Shown here one piece after another: positions 43,201 to 51,550 of a stretch of DNA of 64,000 nt (position 1 is the stretch's first letter; every line of letters starts with the position of its first letter). Origin of the DNA: G963667915 sp965197385 (GTDB lineage: Bacteria > Acidobacteriota > Vicinamibacteria > Vicinamibacterales > UBA823). The stretch spans positions 620,001 to 684,000 of the forward strand of contig CBDANA010000008.1 of NCBI GenBank assembly GCA_965197385.1, in the 5' to 3' direction. The notes beneath the pieces are model-generated. The model made no database searches. It was not told the DNA's origin and saw nothing but the letters and a program-made list of their open reading frames with translations. Position numbers and translations under genes: made by a program.

Positions 43201-44094
43201 ATGGTCCAGTTCATCGCCGACCATCGCGCCGTGTTCGGGGTCGAGCCGATCTGCGCCGTGCTGCCGATCGCCCCGTCGACGTATCATCGCCATCGGCACC
43301 AGCGGACACACCCGACGCGCCGGTCCGCACGGGCGCCGCGCGACGATCAGCTCCGCGTCGAGATTCAGCGGGTCTATGACGCGCACCAGCAGGTCTACGG
43401 CCCCCGGAAAGTCTGGAAGCAGCTGCGGCGGGACGGCGTCCGCGTGGCGCGCTGCACCGTGGCGCGCCTGATGCGCGCGATGGGCCTTGCCGGGGCCGTC
43501 CGGGGCCGGGCCTGGGTCACCACGACCCCCGCAGGTGAGGGCGGTCGCCCGGTGGACCTCGTTGACCGCCGATTCGTGGCCACCCGTCCGAATCAGCTCT
43601 GGGTCTCCGATTTCACGTACGTCGCAACCTGGGGCGGCTTTGTCTACGTCGCGGTCGTCATCGACGTGTTTGCGCGCCGCATTGTGGGCTGGCGGGTGTC
43701 GGCCTCCATGCGCACGGACTTTGTGCTGGATGCGTTGGAGCAGGCGATCTACGCCCGCCGGGGCGACGCCCTCACCGGCCTCGTACATCACAGTGATGCC
43801 GGGTCGCAATATCTCTCGATGCGGTACACGGATCGCCTCGTGGACGCCGGCATCGCGCCGTCGGTCGGCAGCCAAGGCGATGCCTATGACAATGCCCTCG
43901 CCGAATCGGTGATCGGCTTGTACAAGACGGAGGTGATTCGACGGAAGGGCCCGTGGCGCACCCTCGAGGCCGTGGAGTTCGCCACCTTGACGTGGGTGGA
44001 CTGGTTCAACACACGACGACTGTTGGGGCCGCTCGGGGACATTCCACCAGCAGAGTTCGAGGCGCAGTACTATGAGCAGGCTGAGGTGGCCTGA
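43201..44094 (+). CDS. IS3-family OrfB transposase
   Basis: The 297-residue protein has the N-terminal HTH_21 region (IQRVYDAHQQVYGPRKVWKQ, VARLMRAMGLAGAVRG) and the integrase core: QLWVSDFTYVATWGGFVYVA (Asp), LVHHSDAGSQYLSMRYTDRL (Asp) and AYDNALAESVIGLYKTEVIR (Glu). It lies in the -1 frame relative to orfA, as usual for IS3. It is intact; transposition probably needs an OrfAB fusion. Confidence 0.95.
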   Translation: MVQFIADHRAVFGVEPICAVLPIAPSTYHRHRHQRTHPTRRSARAPRDDQLRVEIQRVYDAHQQVYGPRKVWKQLRRDGVRVARCTVARLMRAMGLAGAVRGRAWVTTTPAGEGGRPVDLVDRRFVATRPNQLWVSDFTYVATWGGFVYVAVVIDVFARRIVGWRVSASMRTDFVLDALEQAIYARRGDALTGLVHHSDAGSQYLSMRYTDRLVDAGIAPSVGSQGDAYDNALAESVIGLYKTEVIRRKGPWRTLEAVEFATLTWVDWFNTRRLLGPLGDIPPAEFEAQYYEQAEVA

Positions 44095-44288
44095 TTCAAC
44101 GAATTCGGTCTCCGAGAAACCCGGTACGATTCAGTCGTACGCGTTCCCGCTGCCGTCCAGCTCATGCAAACTAGCCCAGCCGCGCTGTCATCGTTCTCGT
44201 GGCCGCACGAACACAGATCGGCTGCCTGATCAACAGCGAATGGCGCAAGCACCACTCGATGACTTGCCACTGAATCCCAAATAATCCT

Positions 44289-45659
44289 ATGGACATCGTC
44301 CTCGCCTTCAGCGCGTTGTGCATCTTGCTGGTGGTCGGCAAGATCCTGCGAGTTACGATCCGCCTGTTCCAGAAGCTCTATCTGCCGGCCTCGGTGATCG
44401 GTGGGCTGCTTGGCCTGGTGCTCGTGCAGACGATCGGTGGCTCCCTGCCCGAAGCGACGACGGCAGGCTGGACTCAGCTGCCAGGATTCCTCATCAACAT
44501 CGTCTTCTCAGCCCTCTTTCTGGGAGTCTTCATTCCACCGATCAGACGCATCTGGGGGATCGCCGGGCCGCAGCTGGCGTACGGCCAGATTGTCGCCTGG
44601 GGCCAGTATGTCGTCAGCCTTGGGGTGGCGATCGTGCTTCTGACACCGGTTTTTGGCGTCCCGGGGGCCATCGGCACCATCATTCCAGTCGGCTTCGAGG
44701 GGGGGCACGGCACGGCCGCTGGCCTGGAACCGGTCTTCGATGCCTACGACTGGCCCGAGGGCAGGGACCTAGCCCTCACGTCGGCGACCTGCGGCGTCCT
44801 GTTCGCCATCATCGTCGGGATGGCGCTGGTCAACTGGGCGGCGCGCCGGGGCTACACCCGGCAGCTGAAGCGCATTGAGGACATGCCCGAGAGCAGTATC
44901 GTCGGCGTCTACGACCCAGCCGAGCGGCCGAGCGCCGGGAGCCAGACCGTCTCGGCGGCGTCAATCGACAGCCTCGGCTTCCATCTCGCCATCATCGGTC
45001 TCGGTGTCTTCATTGGCTATTTGATTCACAGCGGCTTGGTGCGCGTTGAGTTTCTGGTGCGGCCTCTGAGCGCCGACGGCCGCGCCTTCTTCGACAGTTT
45101 CCCGCTCTTTCCACTGTGCATGATCGGTGGCTTGGTGGTGCAGCTCTTCTTCGCCAACTTCACCACGCGCAATCCGCTCGACCATCGCCTCATGCAGCGC
45201 CTCTCGGGCACCGCCATGGATTTCCTGGTGGTGGCTGCGATCTCGACCATCAACCTGGAGGTGGTGCTGGGGGGGCTCGTGCCCTTGGCGATCCTGGTCG
45301 TCGCCGGGGTGCTGTGGAACGTCTTCTGCGTGATGTGGCTAGCGCGCCGCCTCCTGCCAGCGGATTCGTGGTTCGAGCGCTCGATCGCCGAGATGGGGCA
45401 GTCAATGGGCGTCACCGCCACAGGGCTCTTGCTGTTGCGCGTCGTCGATCCCGAAGGCGACACCGATGCGACCTCGGCCTTCGGCTACAAGCAGCTCATG
45501 CACGAGCCGTTCATGGGCGGTGGGCTGTGGACCAGCGCCGCCATTCCGCTGGCGCTGGCCTACAATCCGGTGGTGGTATTCGGCATCAGCGCCGGGGCAG
45601 TGGCGCTCTGGCTGCTGGTGTGGGCGCTGTTGTTTCGCGGTCGGCTCGGCCTCGGGTGA
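44289..45659 (+). CDS. GltS-type sodium:glutamate symporter
   Basis: The 456-residue membrane protein has about 12 hydrophobic segments and GltS family features: RLFQKLYLPASVIGGLLGLV, FLINIVFSALFLGVF, TIIPVGFEGGHGTAAGLEPV, MDFLVVAAISTINLEVV, AEMGQSMGVTATGLLLLRVV and the near-C-terminal FGYKQLMHEPFMGGGLWTSA. It would import glutamate (or a related dicarboxylate) with Na+. It is flanked by IS remnants on both sides and is probably island cargo or a survivor of a disrupted region. The symbol gltS is not assigned because family length is usually near 400. Confidence 0.85.
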   Translation: MDIVLAFSALCILLVVGKILRVTIRLFQKLYLPASVIGGLLGLVLVQTIGGSLPEATTAGWTQLPGFLINIVFSALFLGVFIPPIRRIWGIAGPQLAYGQIVAWGQYVVSLGVAIVLLTPVFGVPGAIGTIIPVGFEGGHGTAAGLEPVFDAYDWPEGRDLALTSATCGVLFAIIVGMALVNWAARRGYTRQLKRIEDMPESSIVGVYDPAERPSAGSQTVSAASIDSLGFHLAIIGLGVFIGYLIHSGLVRVEFLVRPLSADGRAFFDSFPLFPLCMIGGLVVQLFFANFTTRNPLDHRLMQRLSGTAMDFLVVAAISTINLEVVLGGLVPLAILVVAGVLWNVFCVMWLARRLLPADSWFERSIAEMGQSMGVTATGLLLLRVVDPEGDTDATSAFGYKQLMHEPFMGGGLWTSAAIPLALAYNPVVVFGISAGAVALWLLVWALLFRGRLGLG

Positions 45660-45702
45660 TCGAAAGGCGCCTCTGACATTGTCGAGAGTTGTCTCTCCTG
45701 CA

Positions 45703-45904
45703 CCCCGTATCATCCGATGACCCAGGGCAAGATCGAACGGTACCATCGCTCGCTGAAGAACGTCGTGAAACTCGAGCACTACTACACGCCGCGGGAGGTC
45801 GAACGGGCCGTGGGGGCTTCGCGGAGGATTGCAACCACCGGCGGTATCATGAAGCGCTGCAGAACGTGACGCCTGCCGACATGTTCTTCGGGCGACAGGC
45901 CACT
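45703..45904 (+). pseudogene. IS3-family OrfB C-terminal remnant
   Basis: Two frames together encode YHPMTQGKIERYHRSLKNVV, KLEHYYTPREVERAVG and, after a frameshift near 45815, NHRRYHEALQNVTPADMFFG. The first 50 bp are nearly the same as the end of the fragment at 21967-22433, so it is a different decayed copy of the same IS type. Confidence 0.85.
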
Positions 45905-45970
45905 GTAGGAAATTCCGACCTCGCTGGACACATTGTGTACTCGTAGGTGTCCAGAATCTGGAGGTCGGTC

Positions 45971-46209
45971 ATGAACAAAGCTCAGCGGGACATTCGGCGC
46001 AAGAAACGGGTCTTGGAGCACGCGGCGCGGATCGGCAACGTGCGAAAGACCTGCCGCGGCTCGAGCCCTTCTATCGAGAGCACAAGTACTGCCGGGTCGA
46101 TGGTTTGTTCGGGAACGGCCATCCGCCCGATACGGTCGTCGCCATGGCCTTGGCCTATCACGCGTTTCGCACCGGCCGCCAACCCGGCGACTACGGCGTC
46201 ACCATCTGA
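45971..46209 (+). pseudogene. Two fused fragments: transposase N-terminus and unknown tail
   Basis: The first part, MNKAQRDIRRKKRVLEHAAR plus IGNVRKTCR, matches the start of IS481-like transposases. After 46041 a different frame reads LPRLEPFYREHKYCRVDGLF, then GNGHPPDTVVAMALAYHAFR and ends YGVTI-stop; I do not recognise it. Neither part is a complete gene. Confidence 0.5.
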
Positions 46210-46942
46210 CGGAGGGAGGCCCGGAGGCCGACATCGGGTCGCCGTTCCCGGGTCTCGTCCGCTCGCGCGAAACGCCGCCAGTGCCGCCCATCGCTCGCGT
46301 GGCACCACGCAAACCGTTCGGGGGCGGCGGCACCGACATCGACACGACGCCAGGGACGGCCGGCGCGGCGATCGCGGGAGAGGGGGGTCACGAGCACCGG
46401 CGGCGTCGCGGCCGTCGCACGAGCGCCCCGGTGGCCGCGTCCCACGGCCGTGCCGCCTCGCCACTTGACAGGAAGGCCGGGTGGCGCGCATCGTCGATGA
46501 CCAGGGCCTGATCGCCATCGGCGTCGACCGGTCCGTCTGGTTCGACGCACGCGGCGAGGACGGTCCTGGCCCGCTGGTCGGTCCCGTCCAGCGGGCATGG
46601 GTTCATGTTCCGGTCCGCCGACCCGTCGAACCGTTCCGGCCAGTACTGCCAGTCGCGAACGCGTGTCTCGGTCAGCGAGCCGCTCGTCCGCCGGCCGCGC
46701 GGGCGGGTGGAGGAGCCGTCGCCGTGGTCGCGCTCGTCGTGCACGTTCCTGCCGGGCCGCACGGTGGGGCGGGAGCACCGGCCGACCTCGCGCTCCGTAC
46801 AGGTGCACTCGGCCGCCACTCGTGGCTCCCCACACATCGCCGTCCCGTCGCCTCCGCACATTTCCCTTCCCTGTGCGGCCCACCAGAGCGAATGTGGACG
46901 GACGCCGCTTGCCCGCGGCCACCACAAGGAGGGACCCAGCCC
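46210..46942. other. Unassigned stretch upstream of integrase
   Basis: Long frames exist on both strands but they are probably a consequence of the high GC. One minus-strand frame (LTETRVRDWQYWPERFDGSA, near 46620-46680) has protein-like composition, so a decayed gene is possible. Nothing is recognised. Confidence 0.3.
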
Positions 46943-47803
46943 ATGACCCCGCACAAGACCGCCTCGACAACCACGCCCAGTACCTCCCGCGCGACGGCGC
47001 CGCCCACGCGCACATTCGGCCCCCAGGGGCCGACCCTGGGGGATCTCAGCGACGCCTACCTCCAGGACTACCAGGTGCGGCAGTTCCGGTCCCACAGCAC
47101 CGCCTGTGGCCGGGTCGCCCATCTCGCCGCGTTCTTCGGCCGCGACACGCGGGCCGCCGCGCTCACCACGCACCAGATCCGCCAGTACCAACTCGCCCGG
47201 CGCGCCGCCGGGGCGGCCACCGGCACCATCAACCGCGAGACCTCGGCCCTCCACCGCATGTGCGCCCTCGCCGTCCACTGGGGCTGGCTCGACACCGTGC
47301 CCGGCTTCCCCGACCGCCTGCGTGAGAATCCCCCCCGCCAGGGCTTCTTCGAGCACCCCGAATACCTCGCCGTCCGCGCCCACCTCTCCGCCCCGTGGCA
47401 GGACATCCTCGACCTCGCCTACTACTCCGGCTGGCGCAAGCAGGAGATCCTCGGCCTCACCTGGGAGGAGATTGACATGGCCGGTGGCGTCATCCGGCTC
47501 TCGCCGGCGCGCTCGAAGACCCTGGTGGGACGGATTCTCCCGATCTCGCCCCCCATTGCCGAGGCCCTGGCGCGACGGCGGGCACGCCGTGACCCCGTCA
47601 GCCCACTGGTCTTCCACCGTCTCCAGCTAAATCAATGTAAGTTATTGTTTATAAATAGATTACTGGTATGCTGCACACCACTATTCCCTCACTGTACCCC
47701 GCATTCTGAACGGGACTTCCCTGCACCTCGAACACCGGCTGTGGACCGATCAGGATTAGACCTGTGCCGGCCGCCCCCCCACGCCGACCGCACGCTGGCC
47801 TGA
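46943..47803 (+). CDS. Phage-type integrase, 3' end replaced
   Basis: A strong ribosome-binding site (aaggaggg) supports the ATG at 46943. An N-terminal SAM-like core-binding domain (about 30-125; FGRDTRAAALTTHQIRQYQL, TINRETSALHRMCALAV) is followed by the start of the catalytic domain (LAYYSGWRKQEILGLTWEEI with the first Arg position occupied by Lys/Gln context, then VGRILPISPPIAEALAR). Similarity stops at PLVFHR (47627). The following 57 codons come from unrelated AT-richer DNA, so the His-x-x-Arg and Tyr are missing. Inactive. Confidence 0.8.
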   Translation: MTPHKTASTTTPSTSRATAPPTRTFGPQGPTLGDLSDAYLQDYQVRQFRSHSTACGRVAHLAAFFGRDTRAAALTTHQIRQYQLARRAAGAATGTINRETSALHRMCALAVHWGWLDTVPGFPDRLRENPPRQGFFEHPEYLAVRAHLSAPWQDILDLAYYSGWRKQEILGLTWEEIDMAGGVIRLSPARSKTLVGRILPISPPIAEALARRRARRDPVSPLVFHRLQLNQCKLLFINRLLVCCTPLFPHCTPHSERDFPAPRTPAVDRSGLDLCRPPPHADRTLA

Positions 47804-47856
47804 GCGCTCCCGGCGCTGCGCATCGACGCCCGCGCGGATACCCGAGCTGAGCTGGC

Positions 47857-47968
47857 AGCCTTTGAAGCGAGACGATGCTGGAACAAACAAGCGTTTCGCG
47901 CGCTGCGCGGCCTTTGCGTGTATAACGTGGCCATCTCGGGTAGGCAAATCGGACATCTCGGCTGATAC
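47857..47968. repeat. Diverged repeat, copy B
   Basis: Partner of 200-320. Here one frame reads AELAAFEARRCWNKQAFRAL then RGLCVYNVAIS, more protein-like than in copy A. The surrounding 47640-47990 holds an AT-rich patch and no complete gene. Confidence 0.45.
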
Positions 47969-47989
47969 CCTTGGCCCCAAGTAGACTGT

Positions 47990-48240
47990 GAGCATGATTC
48001 CCCTGCCTGTCGGGGTTGCTCAGTGACACCGGTGGGTGCCGGTGGGCGCTGGCCTGACCCACAAGTTGACTGACCTACGGTCCTGGCTACTGAACTGTCG
48101 GTCATCGTCCGTCGGCGATTGACACGGCAACCCGTCTGACCGGATGGGCCGTGACCCAATAGGGGCCTGCTGCAACGTCGACCCATCACAGTCCTGTCCG
48201 CCCATCCGGCCGACGCACCAGCACCCGAGGAGGCCACCCG
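47990..48240 (+). ncRNA. Long 5' leader of IS110-type element (candidate bridge RNA)
   Basis: The roughly 250 bp before the transposase gene hold no ORF and contain stable hairpins, for example caccggtgggtgccggtg (48028-48045). In the IS110 group proper the bridge RNA is encoded in this 5' end. The left border is not defined, so guide matches to the target could not be tested. Confidence 0.35.
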
Positions 48241-49326
48241 GTGACGAACCACAGGACTATCCAGCCTGACGCGCGGAAGGTGATCGTCGGCGTGGACACC
48301 CACAAGCACGTCCACGTGGCCGTGGCGATCGACACGAGGGGGGTCCGCCTCGACGATCGATCGTGTGCCGCCGACTCAGACGGCTACCAACAGCTGATCA
48401 CCTGGGCCGAGCGTCACGGCCGCATCGCCGCGTTCGGCATCGAGGGCACCGGCAGCTACGGGGCGGGACTCACTCGCGCGGTCCGGCGAGCCGGGCACCA
48501 GGTGCTCGAAGTGAACCGAGGCGACCGGCGCACACGTCGAATCGCCGGGAAGTCCGACCCCGTGGATGCCGAGACCGCCGCGCGGTCGGTTCTGGCGGGC
48601 CAATCGACCGCCATCCCGAAGACCGCGGACGGAGCGGTCGAGATGATGCGCCACCTCAAAGTCGCGCGCCGGACGGCGGTCAAAGCCCGCACCTCGGCGA
48701 TGATCACGCTGAAGCAGATCGTCGTCACCGCGCCGCCCGCGCTACGAGAGACCCTCAACCCGCTCGCCGACCAGGCGCTCCTCAAACGCTGCCGCGGATG
48801 GCGCTGCGGCACGATCGATACGCCGACCGCCTCGGCGAAACATACCCTCCGGGCGCTCGCCCGTCGCTGGTTCGCTCTCTCCGTCGAAATCGTGGACCAC
48901 GACCGTCACGTGAGTCGACTCACCACCCAGACCTCACCGACGCTGCGTGAGGGCTTCGGCATCGGTGCCGACACCGCCGCCGAACTGCTGATCATCTTTG
49001 GCGACACCCCCGATCGGATTCATTCTGAAGCCGCCTTCGCCAAGCTTTGCGGGGCCTGCCCCATCCCGGCTTCGTCCGGGATGACGACGGGGCGCCACCG
49101 CCTCTACCGCGGCGGTCATCGCCAGGCCAACGCCGCGCTCCACCGGGCCGTCATCGTGCGGATGCGGTTCCACACACCAACCCTCAACTACGTCGAACGA
49201 CGCACCGCTGAAGGGCGGCCCAAACGGGAGATCATCCGCTGTCTTAAACGCTTTCTCGCCCGCGAGATCTTTCAGCGCGTGATGGCAGACTACCGAGCGC
49301 GCCAAGCCGCAGACTTGGCGGCCTGA
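48241..49326 (+). CDS. IS110-family transposase (second, unrelated element)
   Basis: The 361-residue protein starts with GTG after gaggagg. The DEDD domain shows VIVGVDTHKHVHVAVAIDT (Asp), AAFGIEGTGSYGAGLTRAVR (Glu), RIAGKSDPVDAETAARSVLA (Asp). The C-terminal transposase_20 region is EGFGIGADTAAELLIIFGDT and KLCGACPIPASSGMTTGRHR. The typical IS110 tail cttgacatataggggcgtcaag-like end follows at 49336. It belongs to a different subgroup from the 9568-10824 protein: the gene is preceded, not followed, by the long non-coding end. Confidence 0.93.
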   Translation: MTNHRTIQPDARKVIVGVDTHKHVHVAVAIDTRGVRLDDRSCAADSDGYQQLITWAERHGRIAAFGIEGTGSYGAGLTRAVRRAGHQVLEVNRGDRRTRRIAGKSDPVDAETAARSVLAGQSTAIPKTADGAVEMMRHLKVARRTAVKARTSAMITLKQIVVTAPPALRETLNPLADQALLKRCRGWRCGTIDTPTASAKHTLRALARRWFALSVEIVDHDRHVSRLTTQTSPTLREGFGIGADTAAELLIIFGDTPDRIHSEAAFAKLCGACPIPASSGMTTGRHRLYRGGHRQANAALHRAVIVRMRFHTPTLNYVERRTAEGRPKREIIRCLKRFLAREIFQRVMADYRARQAADLAA

Positions 49327-49366
49327 ACGACCGTCTTGACATATAGGGGCGTCAAGGCCCTCACCG

Positions 49367-49843
49367 ATGTCGCCGGCTCGCACGGCGGTTCACCGGGCTC
49401 TGCCGGTGGTCGTCGCGCCGCTCCTGTGTGCCTGCGCCGGCGTCGACGGGTGGCCCGCAGCGGGGCGCAGTACCAACCCGGTCGCACCTGTGGCGGCGAG
49501 TTATCAGGGAGAAGAGGCGGTGCCGAACCCCGCCAATCCAATGGTTGGGCTCCGGTTCACCGGCAAGCCGTGCGACGCCGTCGTCCGCATTGATGACAGC
49601 GGTGCGGCGCGCGTCGAGAGCAGTTTCGTACCAGGCCGCGTGGTCGATCTGATGCCCGTCGCCGACACGTTTTACCTCGGGGAGCTGGGTGGCGGGAGCG
49701 CTCTCGTCGTTCAATTTGACGGAGATGGTGCGCTGCTGGATCTGACCTACACCTCGTACGACGAGGCCGGTGATCTCAACTATGGGGTCAGCGGCGCGGG
49801 GACGTTTATGAAGGAGTGTTTGCAGATCAAGCGGCTGGAGTGA
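49367..49843 (+). CDS. Hypothetical lipoprotein
   Basis: The 158-residue frame has a lipoprotein-like N-terminus (hydrophobic ALPVVVAPLLCAC), then a soluble beta-rich region (CDAVVRIDDSGAARVESSF, FYLGELGGGSALVVQFDGDG, LLDLTYTSYDEAGDLNYGV). No family is recognised. The start lies only 30 bp beyond the IS110 end, so the true N-terminus may have been altered by the insertion. Composition is that of a real gene. Confidence 0.5.
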   Translation: MSPARTAVHRALPVVVAPLLCACAGVDGWPAAGRSTNPVAPVAASYQGEEAVPNPANPMVGLRFTGKPCDAVVRIDDSGAARVESSFVPGRVVDLMPVADTFYLGELGGGSALVVQFDGDGALLDLTYTSYDEAGDLNYGVSGAGTFMKECLQIKRLE

Positions 49844-49859
49844 GGCGGCACCCTGCGAG

Positions 49860-50194
49860 TCGCGACCCGTACACGGCCGGCGCCACGAACTGTCGGCTGG
49901 TGACGCGTATTCGTTGTCGATCTCTTTGGCTATTTCGATCACCCTGCCGACTGTGGCATGAAGGTGATCGGCGAGAATCTCCGCCATCTCCCGGTCCAGC
50001 CCTGCACGGCCGTTTTGAAAATACTCGCGCAACATGCACACCGAGTAATCTGTATGACGGTATAGGGCCAACAACGGCTCCTCGAACGGACGGTCACGCT
50101 CTGTCAGTGCTGTCCGAAAGCGTTGAAGAGCGTCCTCGACCGTCTGCAGCATCAAGGGTTCGGAGCCAAGCGAGAGAGAACGTGAAGCGGTCAT
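49860..50194 (-). CDS. Hypothetical protein fragment
   Basis: The minus-strand frame starts MTASRSLSLGSEPLMLQTVE, continues DALQRFRTALTERDRPFEEP, YRHTDYSVCMLREYFQNGRA and EMAEILADHLHATVGRVIEI AKEID. Its composition is helical and protein-like for about 105 residues. Beyond that the open frame overlaps the convergent lipoprotein and is probably not translated usefully. The family is not recognised. It ends on the side adjoining IS30 copy 2. Confidence 0.4.
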
Positions 50195-50265
50195 TGAATC
50201 GATGTTCTTTAGCAGTATGGATAGGGCTTGGGCGTAGCCGTAGGCGCTAACCTCGAATCGACGAC

Positions 50266-51354
50266 TTGAACGGGGTGCGCGACATTACCCGTCGGCTCCG
50301 GAGAGCCCCGTCGACTGTCTCACGTGAGCTGCGTCGCAACGCGGCGACTCGGAGCGACGGTCTGGCGTATCGGGCGTCGACTGCGCAGTGGCACAGCGAC
50401 CGACGTGCCAAGCGCCCGAAGATAGCCAAGCTGGCCGCGAACGATCGGCTCAGGAGCTACGTGCAGGACCACCTCGTCGGCACGGTGATGGCTGAGGATG
50501 GGACGCCCGCGCCTGGCCCAAACGTGGGCTCCTGGAGTGGTCGACGTCATGGCCGCCGCCAGGACCGACATTGGGCGACATCGTGGAGCCCGCAGCAGAT
50601 CGCCCATCGGCTCCGGACCGAGTATCCAGACGATGAATCGATGAGGGTCTCGCACGAGGCGATTTACCAAGCGCTGTACATCCAGGGGCGGGGGGCACTG
50701 CGCCGCGAGCTGACGGCGTGCTTGCGCACCGGGCGGGCGCTACGCGTGCCGAGGGCTCGCCGCCGTGGTCGCGGCAAGGAGCTTGTGGGCTCCGACATCA
50801 TGATCAGCGAGCGGCCCGCCGAGGCCAAGGACCGAGCGGTTCCTGGACACTGGGAAGGCGACCTGATCATCGGACTTGGCAGTTCCGCGATCGGCACATT
50901 GGTCGAACGCACCACCCGATTCACGATGCTGCTCCACCTGCCTCGCATGGCCGACCGTGGCCGACTCAGGGTCAAGAACGGTCCGGCTCTTGCGGGGCAT
51001 GGCGCCGAAGCCGTCCGCGATGCGATCACGTCGACGCTCGCGACGCTTCCTGATCAGCTACGTCGGTCACTGACCTGGGACCAAGGCGCGGAGATGGCAC
51101 AGCACGCCCAACTGCGTATCGACACTGGGCTGCACGTCTTCTTCTGCGACCCCCGCAGTCCGTGGCAGCGCGGCACGAACGAGAACACCAACGGCCTGCT
51201 GCGCCAGTACTTCCCCAAAGGGACTGACCTCCATAGGCATCGTGCGAGCGACATTGCTGCTGTCGCGGCCACACTCAACCGCCGACCGCGGAAGACTCTC
51301 GGTTGGAGAACGCCATCCGAAGCCTTCAACGAACTGCTACTCTCACACCAGTGA
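50266..51354 (+). pseudogene. IS30 transposase, N-truncated
   Basis: The remaining 362 residues match copy 1 almost everywhere (visible changes include G/D, A/V and F/L substitutions) and keep the whole DDE core, but the N-terminal helix-turn-helix region is mostly gone. DNA binding, and thus autonomous transposition, is unlikely. The differences from copy 1 are few, so the two are recent relatives. Confidence 0.9.
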
Positions 51355-51390
51355 GGACGTGTTGCGACGACCCCTTGAAACCGGCCTGTA
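50268..51390 (+). mobile_element. IS30-family insertion sequence, copy 2 (5'-truncated)
   Basis: It is nearly identical to copy 1 (3030-4480) but inverted. It begins within the transposase gene (gggtgcgcgacatt) and lacks the left inverted repeat and about 100 N-terminal residues. The right end is intact (gttgcgacgaccccttgaaa, then ccggcc). Confidence 0.9.
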
Positions 51391-51550
51391 AGTGGCGGGT
51401 CCCCACCCGCCCAGCCTCGGGGCCGCCCAAAACCCAACCGAAGCTGCCGCGCCACGCGCGGAACGTCACACGCCGATCGTTCGTCATGCGGTGCCGGATG
51501 TCAATCAGCCCACCGGTGGACAGGTTCCATCACACGCACGTTTGCCGGGC

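Larger units (their letters stand above)
42824..44133 (+). mobile_element. IS3-family insertion sequence (complete)
   Basis: Perfect 27-bp inverted repeats (tgaatcgtaccgggtttctc... at 42824-42850 and 44107-44133) enclose orfA and orfB. No matching target duplication is apparent (left flank gaa, right flank gtc), so one end may have been rearranged. A fragment of the same element is at 2478-3030. Confidence 0.93.

Noticed and set aside
46388..47617. Minus-strand frame of 409 codons opposite the truncated integrase
   Set aside because: Its larger part is antisense to clearly integrase-like sequence; only a small stretch near 46620-46680 looks protein-like, too little to call a gene.
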